Counted from the first letter of the stretch, positions 7,957 through 16,685 are shown. The stretch: 64,000 bases of DNA from Micromonospora sp. C31 (GCF_018070575.1 NZ_JAGPXN010000019.1:1-64000); one strand, 5' to 3'. Notes: generated by a model not told the origin, from the sequence alone. A program made the numbers and translations.

Positions 7957-10410
7957 CTAGTGGGTCAGGCCCTGAGCGGGAGAGATCCGCGTCGCTCGTC
8001 GGGCCGGCGCCACGCTGGCCAGCACCCCGGTCACCACGGCCGCGAGCAGCAGCAGACCCAGTTGCCCCCAGGGCAGCCGGATGACAGGTGTGGCTGTGGC
8101 GCCGACCGTGGCGGTGACCCCGACCAGGCCCACCGGAACGCCGATCACGACGCCGGCGGCGGCACCGACCAGCGTGATGGTCACCGCCTCGATGGCGAGC
8201 ATTGCCCGCAGCCGCCCGCGCCGGGTGCCGAGCGCACGCAGCAGCGCCATCTCCTGGGTACGCTCGATGACCGACAATCCCAGCAGGTTCGCTATGCCGA
8301 GCAGTGCGATGATCACGGTCACGCCGAGCATCGCGAGCGAGAGTCCGAGCAGGATGGCGAGCACGTCGGCGATGTCGCTGCCCTCCGTGATACCGCCGCC
8401 CAGTTCCACGGCGGGGTCGCTGGCTGCGACGGCGTTCACCCGATCGGCCAGGAGGGCGCGGTCGAATCCGGGACGCGCCACTGCCCAGACGGTCGTGGGG
8501 ACCGCCGCCACACCCTGGGCCGTGAGCGCGTCGGCGGAGGTCACCCCCAGGAGCTGACCCGTGGTGTCGGCCAGCCGGCTCGCGTGCGCGATGAACTGCA
8601 GAGTCCGGTTACCCACGCCGACGCTAACCGGGCTGCCGTCCGACAGGCCGCGTGCGGCGAGATAGGCGGCGGGCAGCAGGACGGTCGGCGGGCCGGCGGA
8701 CGCGGCGAGTTCGGGAGCCAGAGTGCCCGCCAGCGCGGTGGGCAGGGCCGCGAGCTGGGCGGGGGTCGCCTTGCCGCCGTCGGAGAATCGGGCGTCCACG
8801 GTGGCCACGGTGGACGCGACGGACAGCTCCGGCACCGCAGCGAGGCGCCGGACAGTGTCCCCACTGATGGGCCCGCCGTCGGTGCGTGCGCTCACGGCCA
8901 CCGGGTATCGGGCCTCAAGGTCGGCGTCGATGGTGGCCCGTCCCGTGGTGGCCGCCACGGCCAGACAGGCGATCAGGGCCGAACCCACCACCACCGCCAT
9001 CGCCGCCGCGGCGGTCCGGCGAGCGTTCTGGCTGAGGCTGCTCCCCGCCAGGCCGGCGGCCACGCCGAAGCGCTCCAGGAGCCAGGTGACCGAAGGGAGC
9101 AGCACCGCGATCAGCCGGGGCAGGGCGATCAACAGACCGACCGCCAGCAGCAGCCCACCGACGAGTGCCAGCGGCAGCGAGGCGCCGATCCCGGCCACGG
9201 CCAGCACTGCGGCGGCGACGACCGTGACCACCGCGCCGACGACCAGACGACGCCCACCGCGGACCGCGCCCGCGGGCGGTTCGGCGGCCTCCTGTAGGGC
9301 ACGGACCGGCGGGACCCGGGTGGCGCGTCGCGCCGGGAACCAGGCGGCGGCCAGCGTGGCCAGCACTCCCACCAGCACGCTGCCCACCAAAGCCAGGGGG
9401 TTCACCCGCAGGCCACCACCGCTGATGTCGAGCAGGTCGGCGCCGAGGTAGCCGACGGCGACACCCGCCGCGGCTCCCGCTGTCGCGCCGACCGCGCCAG
9501 CGATGGTGGCCTCGGCCAGCAGCACCCGGCTCGCCTGGCCCCGGTGGCCGCCGACGAGCCGCAACAGTGCGATCTGCCGAACCCGCTGGACGATCACCAC
9601 GTGGAAGGTGTTGGCGATGACCAGGACGGAGGCCAGGAGGGCCACCGCGGCGAAGGCCATCATCAGCACGACCAGCTGGGTGTTGCCCCCGGCGAAGCGC
9701 GCTGCGGCCTGGTCGGCGGCCGCAGCGGCGCTCATCGCCGAGGCGCCCGGCGGCAGCGCGCGGTCGACCGCGTCGATGGTGGCCGCGAGGTGGTCCGGGT
9801 CGTCGACCGTGGCCAGCGCCGCGGGCGGTACGTCCCCGGCGAAGAACGACGGGTCGGCGTAGAAGCGGAACGACGATCCGGTCAACGGCCGGAATCCGAG
9901 ATCGGTCGAGCCCGTCACGGTGACGGTCACCGGCTGCTTGTCGCCCTGCCGGAAGGTCAGCTGGCCGCCGACGCTGACGCCCAGGTCGTCGAGGGTCCGC
10001 TGATCCGCGACGACCTGCCCCGTGCCGTTGGGCCAGGACCCGTGATCCAGGTGGAACCAGCGGATTTCGGGCGTGGCGGCGATGCTCTGTACGTTGGCCG
10101 AACCGCGCCGGTCGCCGCCGAAGACGTTGACCGTACGCGCGAACTGGGGGTCGACGGTGCGGACGCCGGGAACGTCCGCCACGGCCCGGTACCAGCCCGG
10201 GTCGCGTACCGAACTCTCGGCGTCGAGAACGATGTCGGCCGTGGTCAATGGTGCCGCGGCGGTGAGCCGCAACCCCTCACCCGAGGTGGCGGCGAAGGTG
10301 GCCGTGGCGGCGAGGAAGCCCGTCGCCAGCAGCACCGCAGCGATGATCGCCAGCAACCGCGCCGGATAGGTGCGGACCTGCGCCCAGGCCAGTGCGAAGA
10401 TCATGATCAC
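7957..10410 (-). CDS. FtsX-type ABC transporter permease, probable lantibiotic self-protection
   Basis: An 817-residue membrane protein. A helix at residues ~8-30 is followed by a MacB-like extracellular domain, then three helices (~255-375), a central helix pair (~395-440), a second extracellular domain and three C-terminal helices. This is the duplicated FtsX/MacB-core layout. It starts at GTG 10410, overlapping the ATPase stop as GTGA (ATG 10404 is the alternative). Large ABC permeases of this form near lantibiotic genes usually give producer immunity or help export; BceAB-like antibiotic sensing is also possible. The kinase/regulator pair upstream supports induced resistance. Confidence 0.88.
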   Translation of the reverse strand: MIMIFALAWAQVRTYPARLLAIIAAVLLATGFLAATATFAATSGEGLRLTAAAPLTTADIVLDAESSVRDPGWYRAVADVPGVRTVDPQFARTVNVFGGDRRGSANVQSIAATPEIRWFHLDHGSWPNGTGQVVADQRTLDDLGVSVGGQLTFRQGDKQPVTVTVTGSTDLGFRPLTGSSFRFYADPSFFAGDVPPAALATVDDPDHLAATIDAVDRALPPGASAMSAAAAADQAAARFAGGNTQLVVLMMAFAAVALLASVLVIANTFHVVIVQRVRQIALLRLVGGHRGQASRVLLAEATIAGAVGATAGAAAGVAVGYLGADLLDISGGGLRVNPLALVGSVLVGVLATLAAAWFPARRATRVPPVRALQEAAEPPAGAVRGGRRLVVGAVVTVVAAAVLAVAGIGASLPLALVGGLLLAVGLLIALPRLIAVLLPSVTWLLERFGVAAGLAGSSLSQNARRTAAAAMAVVVGSALIACLAVAATTGRATIDADLEARYPVAVSARTDGGPISGDTVRRLAAVPELSVASTVATVDARFSDGGKATPAQLAALPTALAGTLAPELAASAGPPTVLLPAAYLAARGLSDGSPVSVGVGNRTLQFIAHASRLADTTGQLLGVTSADALTAQGVAAVPTTVWAVARPGFDRALLADRVNAVAASDPAVELGGGITEGSDIADVLAILLGLSLAMLGVTVIIALLGIANLLGLSVIERTQEMALLRALGTRRGRLRAMLAIEAVTITLVGAAAGVVIGVPVGLVGVTATVGATATPVIRLPWGQLGLLLLAAVVTGVLASVAPARRATRISPAQGLTH

Positions 10411-11150
10411 ACCGTCACCGAGGCCAGCGAGGCGAGGATGGTGTCCCGTGAAGGGCGACGCAGCTCGTCGTGGATGCGGCCGTCGGCCATCACCAGGACC
10501 CGGTCGGCGTACGTCGCCGCTCCCGGATCATGGGTCACCATGATGATCGTCTGACCGTACTGCTGCGCCGCGTCACGGAGGCCGCCCAGCAGGGCCCTGC
10601 CGGTGGCGATGTCGAGCGCGCCGGTCGGCTCGTCGGCGAAGACGACGGAGGGCTGGGCCAGCAGGGCCCGGGCCACCGCGACGCGCTGCTGCTGGCCACC
10701 GGACAACTCGGCCGGACGGTGATCGAGGCGGTCGCCGATCTGCAGCGCGTCGGTGATGACCCGCAGTTGTGCGGCGTCGACGGGCCGGCCGGCGAGCCGC
10801 AGCGGCAGCGTGATGTTCTGCCGGGCGGTCAGCGTGGGCAGCAGGTTGAACGCCTGGAAGACGAACCCGATCCGGTCTCGCCGCAGGTCGGTCAGCGAGC
10901 GGTCGTCGAGCCCCACCAACGACGTGCCGGCGACGCTGATCGTGCCCTCAGTGGGCGTGTCTAGGCCTGCCAGCAGATGCATCAGGGTGGTCTTGCCGGA
11001 GCCGGACGGGCCCATGATGGCGGTGAACTCGCTGGCGGCGAAGTCGGCGGAGACGCCGTCCACCGCCCGCACCGTGGACTCGCCGGTCCCGTACGTCTTG
11101 CGGACGCCCCGGCAGCTCACCATGTCGGCATACGTCGTCTGCGTCGTCAC
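10407..11150 (-). CDS. ABC transporter ATP-binding protein (MacB/LolD type)
   Basis: A 247-residue ATPase partner of the FtsX-type permease. It has Walker A GPSGSGKTT, Q-loop FVFQAFNLLPTLTA, signature LSGGQQQRVAVARAL, Walker B VVFADEPTGALD and the H-loop (VTHDPG), all typical of the MacB/LolD branch. I chose GTG 11150 because it directly follows a short leader ORF that has a strong ribosome binding site. ATG 11186, in frame and upstream, and ATG 11123 are alternatives. It is divergent from the histidine kinase gene and shares its control region. Confidence 0.9.
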   Translation of the reverse strand: MTTQTTYADMVSCRGVRKTYGTGESTVRAVDGVSADFAASEFTAIMGPSGSGKTTLMHLLAGLDTPTEGTISVAGTSLVGLDDRSLTDLRRDRIGFVFQAFNLLPTLTARQNITLPLRLAGRPVDAAQLRVITDALQIGDRLDHRPAELSGGQQQRVAVARALLAQPSVVFADEPTGALDIATGRALLGGLRDAAQQYGQTIIMVTHDPGAATYADRVLVMADGRIHDELRRPSRDTILASLASVTV

Positions 11151-11151
11151 C

Positions 11152-11199
11152 TCATTGACGGTAGGGAGGCCCCCGGCCGTGCACATCCGTCCCCGGCAT
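11152..11199 (-). CDS. Possible 15-codon leader ORF before the ABC ATPase gene
   Basis: ATG 11199 has the best ribosome binding site nearby (GAGGAGG, 7-8 bases upstream), but it opens a different frame from the ATPase. It encodes MPGTDVHGRGPPYRQ and stops one base before GTG 11150. Reading of this frame would couple translation to the ATPase start. It may be a control peptide or a chance frame. Confidence 0.35.
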   Translation of the reverse strand: MPGTDVHGRGPPYRQ

Positions 11200-11217
11200 C
11201 GAGTTTCCTCCTCGACC

Positions 11218-11245
11218 GATACCTTGGTATCAAGCCTTCGGTATC
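11218..11245. promoter_or_regulatory. Operator-like repeats in the divergent ABC/kinase promoter
   Basis: GATACC-TT-GGTATC (11218-11231) is a perfect inverted repeat. A third half-site GGTATC lies at 11240-11245. The block is between the minus-strand ABC operon and the plus-strand kinase gene, the expected place for binding by the response regulator encoded at 12418. Confidence 0.5.
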
Positions 11246-11296
11246 GCTCAGAAAGCCGTGATTCCGCTGCCGCCCTCCGCTGCCTACGCTGGGGGA

Positions 11297-12421
11297 GTGC
11301 GGACCGAGACGAAGCAGACGTTGGCGGTCGACGCCGGCCTCGCCCTCGCCGTCGTGGTCGGTTGTCTGCTGCTCGGTCTCGCCGGTCTGCCCGACTGGTA
11401 CTGGTCGGCACTGGTCGCGGTGCCCCTGGCGATCCGCCGCGTCGCGCCGCTGACCATGCTCGCTCTGGTGGCGGTCATCTCGGGCACGCACCTGCTGGTG
11501 GCGCACAGCTTCCTGTTCCCCGGCGACCTCGTCGGCCTCGTCGCCATCCACGCGGTCGCCGCGTACGCGACGGACCGGCTGCGGCACGCCGGTCTGCTGC
11601 TCGGCGCGGCCGGTGCTCTCGTGGTCGCCGGTTACGCCCTGCACGACCGTCGGCTCGGCGCCGGGCTGCCCGGTGTGCTGATCATGGCGACGTCGCTCGC
11701 CGCGTGGTCGACCGGGCTGATGCAACGCCAGCAGCGCAGCGCCGTCGACCACGCCGAGCGCCGCCGGCGGCTCGCCGAACAGGACAGCGCCATGCGCGCC
11801 CAACTTGCGGTCCATGAGGAGCGGAGCCGGATCAGCCGGGAGATGCACGACATCATCGCGCACTCGCTGGCCTCGATCATCGCCCAGGCCGAGGGCGGTC
11901 GGGTCGCCGCCCGCGCCGACGCCGTGGTCGCCGGTCCGCTGTTCGACCGGATCGCGGGCACGGGTCGTGAGGCGCTCGCCGACGTCAAACGCCTGCTTAC
12001 CGCCGTCGACCGCGACGACGACCTGGACGCCAAAGGGCTGCGCGAGCTGCCGGCCCTGCTGACCAGCGTCGCCGCCGCCGGTCTGCGGGTGACCGTCACC
12101 AGGGACGGCAGCGAACAGCCGCTCGGACCGGGCATGGACCTCGCCGTCTACCGGGTGATCCAGGAATCGCTCACCAACGTCATCAAGCACGCCCCCCGGC
12201 AACAGGCGCACCTGCGCATGTGCTGGACGCCGGAGGTGCTCACCGTCACCGTGACCAGCCCGTCGGTGGGGCCCGGCGGCAGCGCGCCGGTGGAAGGGCG
12301 GGGCGTGTCCGGTATCCGGCAGCGGTGCTCGTTGTTCAACGGGGCCTGCACTCTCACCGCCGGGTCGGAGTTCGCGGTCACCACCACATGGCCGCTGGTT
12401 CAGGGGGGAGTGCCACAATGA
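11297..12421 (+). CDS. Sensor histidine kinase (HisKA_3 type)
   Basis: A 374-residue membrane kinase. Hydrophobic helices cover residues ~10-140 with very short outside loops, a layout typical of intramembrane-sensing kinases that detect cell-envelope antibiotics. The dimerisation/phosphoacceptor box is SREMHDIIAHSL with His184. The ATPase domain follows (VIQESLTNVIKHAP, GRGVSGI). I chose GTG 11297 because TACGCT sits 6 bases before it, as in leaderless actinobacterial mRNAs; GTG 11258 is the alternative. The stop overlaps the regulator start (ATGA), so the pair is co-translated. It probably controls the divergent ABC operon. Confidence 0.9.
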   Translation: MRTETKQTLAVDAGLALAVVVGCLLLGLAGLPDWYWSALVAVPLAIRRVAPLTMLALVAVISGTHLLVAHSFLFPGDLVGLVAIHAVAAYATDRLRHAGLLLGAAGALVVAGYALHDRRLGAGLPGVLIMATSLAAWSTGLMQRQQRSAVDHAERRRRLAEQDSAMRAQLAVHEERSRISREMHDIIAHSLASIIAQAEGGRVAARADAVVAGPLFDRIAGTGREALADVKRLLTAVDRDDDLDAKGLRELPALLTSVAAAGLRVTVTRDGSEQPLGPGMDLAVYRVIQESLTNVIKHAPRQQAHLRMCWTPEVLTVTVTSPSVGPGGSAPVEGRGVSGIRQRCSLFNGACTLTAGSEFAVTTTWPLVQGGVPQ

Positions 12422-13074
12422 CCCAGCCGCCCATCACGGTGCTCATCGCCGACGACCAGGATCTGGTCCGCACCGGGTTCGCCCTGGTCGTCAACTCGGC
12501 CCCCGACATGCGTGTGCTCGCCACCGCCGCGACCGGCAAGGAAGCCGTCGCCCTCGCGGCCGAGCACTGCCCGGACGTCATCCTGATGGACATCCGCATG
12601 CCGGACACCGACGGGATCATCGCCACCCGCACCATTCTCGCGGCTCCCGGGCCCACCCCGAAGATCGTGGCGCTGACCACGTACGACACCGACGACTACG
12701 CGACCCGGATCCTGAACGCCGGAGCCAGCGGCTATCTGCTGAAGGACGCGACCGCCGAAGGGCTGACCGCGGCCATCCGTACGGTCCACCGTGGCGGATC
12801 GGTCATCGCACCCTCGACCACCCGGCGCCTGGTCGGCGGGCACGCCAGTTCCCCGTCGATCCGCGACACCACGGCGGCCGTCGGGTTCACCGCCCGGGAA
12901 CGCGACGTCTTCGACCTGATCGTGGCGGGAGCGAGCAACGCCGAGATCGCCCAGCGGTTGCACCTGGCCGAGGTCACGGTGAAGACCCACGTCGGTCGGG
13001 TGCTGGCCAAACTGGGCGTCCGGGATCGCGTCAACATCGTGATCTGGGCGTACCGCAACGGCGTCGTCCGCTGA
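12418..13074 (+). CDS. LuxR-family response regulator, kinase partner
   Basis: A 218-residue NarL/LuxR-type regulator. The receiver has all key residues: acidic Asp12/Asp13 (IADDQ), phosphoacceptor Asp58 (LMDIRMPD), switch Thr (ALTTYD) and Lys (LLKDAT). The C-terminal HTH runs from FTARERDVFDL to VRDRVNIVIWAY. ATG 12418 has GGGGGGAG 8-15 bases upstream. Unlike the regulator at 7118-7810 it looks fully competent for phosphorylation. It probably binds the GATACC/GGTATC repeats upstream of the kinase and ABC genes. Confidence 0.93.
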   Translation: MTQPPITVLIADDQDLVRTGFALVVNSAPDMRVLATAATGKEAVALAAEHCPDVILMDIRMPDTDGIIATRTILAAPGPTPKIVALTTYDTDDYATRILNAGASGYLLKDATAEGLTAAIRTVHRGGSVIAPSTTRRLVGGHASSPSIRDTTAAVGFTARERDVFDLIVAGASNAEIAQRLHLAEVTVKTHVGRVLAKLGVRDRVNIVIWAYRNGVVR

Positions 13075-13490
13075 CCCGCGTTCGGGTGGCCGCAGTTCAC
13101 CGCGAAGACACACCCCCGTGAGGGCCCGCGACGTGCCTGCCGCGCTACTGTCAGGTGGCGGTGTCGGGGTCGCATCGGTGAACCGTACCGGCGGGTCGGA
13201 CTGGCGGGCCGGGTTCATCGGGCACCGCCCGATGCCCATGAGCTCGGCAAAGTCAGCGGTAGCGGGTCTCCGGCGATCGTGGCGTTGTGGTTCGCATGTA
13301 GGTACCTCCGGCCCACCAATACCGCCTCTGAACAGGCGATCGTTCTCGCAAGATCAACGGGCACAAGCCGGGCGCATGTCGCATGATCTTGCGGTCGGAT
13401 GGTCGCCTTGTTGGCACGTTCCGCCACTGAGCTCAGGACTGAGCCAACGACGCTGCTGGGCCGGCCTCGCCTCGGCATACAGTGCACGTG
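13075..13490. other. Region without intact gene after the lantibiotic cluster
   Basis: Open frames here are short and lack ribosome binding sites or recognisable domains. The only clear structure is the first copy of a 28-bp repeat (13291-13318). The stretch begins the scar region that continues to 14245. Confidence 0.5.
13291..13318 (+). repeat. 28-bp direct repeat, copy 1
   Basis: TTCGCATG followed by GGTACCTCCGGCCCACCA, with two bases differing from copy 2 at 14085-14112. The preceding ~37 bases (from CAGCGG) are also alignable to those before copy 2. The repeat is therefore longer but diverged, which suggests duplicated ends or remnants of one mobile element about 0.8 kb apart. Confidence 0.65.
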
Positions 13491-13735
13491 GGCCTGGCGG
13501 TGAGGAACGACCAGGTCGCCGACGCGATGGTGCCGTGGGCCTGCCGTTCACGATGCTGTCGAACGCGTTCGTCCCGACCGACGGCATGCCGGGTTGGCTG
13601 CGCTTCCTGGCCGACTGAAACCCGGTGAGCGCGCTCACCGCCGCCTCACGGGAACTGTTCGGCAATCCGGGTGCCCCGTCCGGAGACGTGGCCTGGCCGC
13701 TCACGCACCCGGTGGCCGCCGTCCTGCAGAGGACG
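13491..13735 (+). pseudogene. Remnant of an ABC-2 type permease (DrrB-like)
   Basis: Three pieces of one reading can be followed. GLAVRNDQVADA starts at 13491. After a frameshift near 13530 comes GLPFTMLSNAFVPTDG...LRFLAD. An in-frame TGA (13616-13618) stands where a Trp is expected, and then NPVSALTAASRELFGNPGAPSG follows. This is the conserved C-terminal part of daunorubicin-resistance type ABC-2 permeases. The final helix is lost after about 13735, where unrelated sequence begins. A truncated, non-functional gene. Confidence 0.75.
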
Positions 13736-13790
13736 CTGAACGCTCAAGGCATCTGGAAACCACCTGCACGACGCTACCTCTGCTGCGGGC

Positions 13791-13992
13791 TTCGCCTGCG
13801 CTGATCTGGCCACCTTCTGCCGCCTCGACGAGCTCGGCCTCGTCGTCACCGGGCAGCGACTCGAACCCATCCGCTTCCTGGTCGACCAACTCGGGTTGAT
13901 CAGCGCGGAGCAGGTCCTTGCCCTGTGCACGGAAATCTTCCCGGAGGAGGAGGTCCCGGGCCGGGCAAGACTCGTGCTCGACGACGTGTTCG
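13791..13992 (+). pseudogene. Possible transposase fragment fused to unknown sequence
   Basis: From about 13797 the frame reads CADLATFCRLDELGL then VVTGQRLEP. From memory this resembles the N-terminus of an actinobacterial (ISL3-like) transposase. After 13869 the similarity I recognise stops, and a further ~43 codons end at TAG about 14003. There is no start signal and no inverted terminal repeats that I can see. It could also be a fragment of another gene family. Confidence 0.3.
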
Positions 13993-14084
13993 ACAACTCG
14001 TAGGTCCGTCATCGGCCCTTCAATGCCGTGCGGGAACTGCGCAAACGCAGCGGCAACAGGTCACCGGTGATGGTCGCCGGTTGA

Positions 14085-14112
14085 TTCGCATGGTGGTACC
14101 TCCGGCCCACCA
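14085..14112 (+). repeat. 28-bp direct repeat, copy 2
   Basis: The second copy of TTCGCATG..GGTACCTCCGGCCCACCA, directly oriented relative to 13291-13318. The two copies bracket the ABC-2 permease and transposase-like remnants. From 14113 to 14245 I see no gene. Confidence 0.65.
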
Positions 14113-14245
14113 CGGTGGACCTGTCATGCGAACCAGTCCGCTGGGCACGTCGCAACGGCCCGCGAGACTGTCACGGTGGGCTGTGGCTGACCGAGATCCA
14201 GTGCCTCGTCAGGCGGCCCCAACGGAAGAGCCCTGCTCATCTCGG

Positions 14246-14926
14246 TTACGGCCAGCTTTCGCGCTGCCGTTGCAGTCCGTCGAGGATCAGGTCGAGTCCG
14301 ATACCGAACTCCTCGGTGTATGCGTAGCCGGGTTTCAGCGCGCGGTCGACGATCATCTCGGTGAGGTGGGGGAACTTGTCGCGGGGTATCTGTTCCAGGA
14401 TCGGGCCCGCCACGTCCTCGAGCTCCACAGGTGACCTGAAGGGCAGGCTGAGCTCCTGGAGCGTGAACCCGTAGATGTAGCTGTCCAGCAGCGACAGCGC
14501 GTGTGCCGCACCAGCGATCGAGAAGCCCCCTGACCGTAGGCAGCCGATGACCGCGTCGTGGTGGCGCAGCGTCGCGTGGCCGGGACTCGACCGTGAATCC
14601 ATCAGGCTGATCGCCCACGGGTGGCGGATCAGTGCACCGCGCATCGAGACCGCCCGCTGGCGCATCGCGGCCCGCCATTCGACGTCGTCCGATGGCAGCT
14701 CGATCTCGGCGAAGACGAGATCGACCATCCCGTCGAGGATCACGTCCTTGTTGCGGAAGTGATGGTAGAGCGACATGGATTCGACGCCGAGCCGCTCGGC
14801 GAGCCTGCGCATGCTCGGCGCACCGGTGCCGGCCTCGTCCGCCAGTGTGACCGCTGTGCGAAGCACCAACTCCTTGCTCAGCGGGTTGCGACGGGGTGCA
14901 GGCGTGCCAGCTGGCTGCGTGGTCAC
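14246..14926 (-). CDS. TetR-family repressor (TetR_C-type)
   Basis: A 226-residue regulator. GTG 14926 is preceded by AGGAGGA at the right spacing. The N-terminal HTH is clear (KELVLRTAVTLADEAG...SMRRLAERLGVESMSLYHHFRNKD), and the C-terminal ligand-binding part is of the TetR_C form (LIRHPWAISLM, DSYIYGFTLQE). It is divergent from the NAD(P)-binding protein gene at 15031. The gap holds two overlapping palindromes, so it probably represses itself and that operon and is released by a small molecule not identifiable from sequence. Confidence 0.92.
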   Translation of the reverse strand: MTTQPAGTPAPRRNPLSKELVLRTAVTLADEAGTGAPSMRRLAERLGVESMSLYHHFRNKDVILDGMVDLVFAEIELPSDDVEWRAAMRQRAVSMRGALIRHPWAISLMDSRSSPGHATLRHHDAVIGCLRSGGFSIAGAAHALSLLDSYIYGFTLQELSLPFRSPVELEDVAGPILEQIPRDKFPHLTEMIVDRALKPGYAYTEEFGIGLDLILDGLQRQRESWP

Positions 14927-14962
14927 GAGCGTCCTCCTGTCCGGCGTGTTGAGTCGCTTGAC

Positions 14963-15005
14963 AACCTTACACCGCAAGGTTCAGCCTTACGGCGTAAGGC
15001 TGAAC
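14963..15005. promoter_or_regulatory. Two overlapping TetR operators
   Basis: Operator 1 (14963-14981) is AACCTTAC-ACC-GCAAGGTT with one mismatch. Operator 2 (14979-15005) is a perfect 12-bp inverted repeat, GTTCAGCCTTAC and GTAAGGCTGAAC around GGC. Both share CCTTAC-N3-G(T/C)AAGG and overlap by three bases. TTGACA at 14958-14963 is a likely -35 element of the plus-strand operon, so binding here should block both divergent promoters. Confidence 0.8.
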
Positions 15006-15030
15006 TGGCGGCGAGCAGAGGAGGGGTGCC

Positions 15031-15768
15031 ATGGAACCGCTCGGTGTGGACGGAGCAAGGAAGCCGGGAGCAGGGAAGAGGCTGTGCGTCATCGGTGCGT
15101 CCGGGAAGCTCGGGCGGTACATGGTGCAGCACGCGTTGGATCGCGGGTATGAGGTCGTGGGTGTGTGCCGAGCGCAGAGCGTGCACAAGCTCGCCGAGTT
15201 CGAGGGACGGATCAGGATCGTCCCCGGATCGACCGACGACCGTGCGGTCGTCGCGCGAGCGGTGGACGGATGCGACGCCGTGCTCACGGTGTTGGTGCCG
15301 TGGGGGGTCAACCACTACGCCTCCGGTACGGCAGAGGCGGTGCTCGACCACGCACGTCCGGGCGCCCGTCTGGTGTTCTCCTGCGGCTGGCACATCACCC
15401 GCGACGGCAGTAGGGACCTGTACACCCGGAGATTCAAGCTGTACGCGGCCGTGTTCGGACGGCTGGCGAAGCTGGCCCGCGTCGTGGACGTGGACGACCA
15501 GGTGGCGGCGTGCCGGAGGATCTTTGCCAGTGACACCAGGTGGACGGTCGTGCGTGGCAGCGACCTGGAGGAGGGCGACAGCCAGGGCCTGCCGGTGTGG
15601 AGCCGGCACGTGGGTGACCCTGTCCTCGCGAGCAACCTGACCCGTCGCGTGGACTACGCCCGTTTCATGGTCGAAGCGGTGGAGAACGACGCCCTCGTCC
15701 ACGAGGCCCCGGCCATAGTTGGCCGGCTGACCCCGTCGGCCCTCGCCCACGTCGTCGGGCCGGCGTGA
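15031..15768 (+). CDS. NAD(P)-binding (NmrA/atypical SDR-like) protein
   Basis: A 245-residue Rossmann-fold protein. The nucleotide-binding motif is VIGASGKLGRYM (residues ~20-31), and the rest follows the NmrA/atypical short-chain reductase pattern (GSTDDRAVVARAVDGCDAVLTVL, VVRGSDLEEG). No classical YxxxK pair is evident. ATG 15031 has AGGAGGGG upstream. It is the first gene of the TetR-controlled operon and is followed at once by a DUF4386 membrane protein. The substrate is unknown. Confidence 0.85.
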   Translation: MEPLGVDGARKPGAGKRLCVIGASGKLGRYMVQHALDRGYEVVGVCRAQSVHKLAEFEGRIRIVPGSTDDRAVVARAVDGCDAVLTVLVPWGVNHYASGTAEAVLDHARPGARLVFSCGWHITRDGSRDLYTRRFKLYAAVFGRLAKLARVVDVDDQVAACRRIFASDTRWTVVRGSDLEEGDSQGLPVWSRHVGDPVLASNLTRRVDYARFMVEAVENDALVHEAPAIVGRLTPSALAHVVGPA

Positions 15769-15794
15769 GCGTCCAGGCAGGAAGGGGCCAGGCC

Positions 15795-16505
15795 GTGACC
15801 GCACCGACGACGCTCGCGAGAGTCGCGGGGTTCCTCTATCTGATCGTCGCCGTGTTGACCATCTTCGCCGGGCTGGTTAACGCGCGCGCCGTCGAATCGG
15901 GGGATGCTGCGGCCACAGTCGACGGCATCGGCACCTCGGCCACTCTCTTCCGCGTCGGCCTCGTCAGCGAGTTGATGGGGGCCACCGCCTTTCTGCTGAC
16001 GAGCATGGCCCTGTACCTGCTGCTCAAGCACGTCGACCAATTGGCTGCCGCCGCTATGGTCACCTTCGTCGCGGTCAGCGTCGCGATCCAGAGCCTGAAC
16101 CTGCTCAACCAGAAGGCGGCGCTGACGATCGCCACCGGCCAGGACTACGCCGGCGCCTTCGAGCCGGCCGAGCGCGACCAGCTGACTATGTTGTTCGCCG
16201 ATATGCAACACGACGGGTACATCATCGCGCAGACGTACTTCGGCCTGTGGCTGCTGCCGTTGGGCTACCTGGTGGTCAGGTCGGGCTACTTCCCGAAGGT
16301 GTTGGGCGTCCTGCTGATGGTCGGGTGCCTCGGCCACCTCGTGGACGTGTTCGCGCGCTTTCTCGCCCCCGACTTCGGCGCGGACATCTCGCCATTCGTC
16401 ATGACCGCTGCGGCGGTCGCGGAACTGTCGTTCATCGCGTGGCTGCTGATCAGGGCCGTGCGGCTCCCCGTCGACGGGTTCACCACGCCGGCCCGGTCGA
16501 CCTGA
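15795..16505 (+). CDS. DUF4386-like membrane protein
   Basis: A 236-residue integral membrane protein with about six hydrophobic helices (for example FLYLIVAVLTIFAGLV near the start and LLPLGYLVVRSGYFPKVLGVLLMVG in the second half), matching my memory of the DUF4386 family. GTG 15795 is preferred (AGGAAGGGG upstream); GTG 15765, overlapping the previous stop, is possible. Function is unknown; expression should follow the TetR operon. A strong hairpin lies downstream. Confidence 0.8.
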   Translation: MTAPTTLARVAGFLYLIVAVLTIFAGLVNARAVESGDAAATVDGIGTSATLFRVGLVSELMGATAFLLTSMALYLLLKHVDQLAAAAMVTFVAVSVAIQSLNLLNQKAALTIATGQDYAGAFEPAERDQLTMLFADMQHDGYIIAQTYFGLWLLPLGYLVVRSGYFPKVLGVLLMVGCLGHLVDVFARFLAPDFGADISPFVMTAAAVAELSFIAWLLIRAVRLPVDGFTTPARST

Positions 16506-16610
16506 TCACCGCACGGGCTCGCCTTCGCCGGTGACGATCTCGGTCCTGTGTGTCCTGCCTCATCCGGTCACCCGTCCGGGCCTTCGCGGGAAGAGGCGGC
16601 TGGTTCTCCG

Positions 16611-16644
16611 AGCGCCCCGTCCGGCCCTGGCCGGACGGGGCGCT
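16611..16644. terminator. Bidirectional terminator between convergent genes
   Basis: A perfect 16-bp stem: AGCGCCCCGTCCGGCC (16611-16626) and its complement (16629-16644) with a 2-base centre. It lies between the end of the DUF4386 gene and the end of the convergent secreted-protein gene. Confidence 0.8.
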
Positions 16645-16685
16645 GGTGGCTCTCCGGGGCGGCAGCCGGCCTCCCGGTCACCCCG

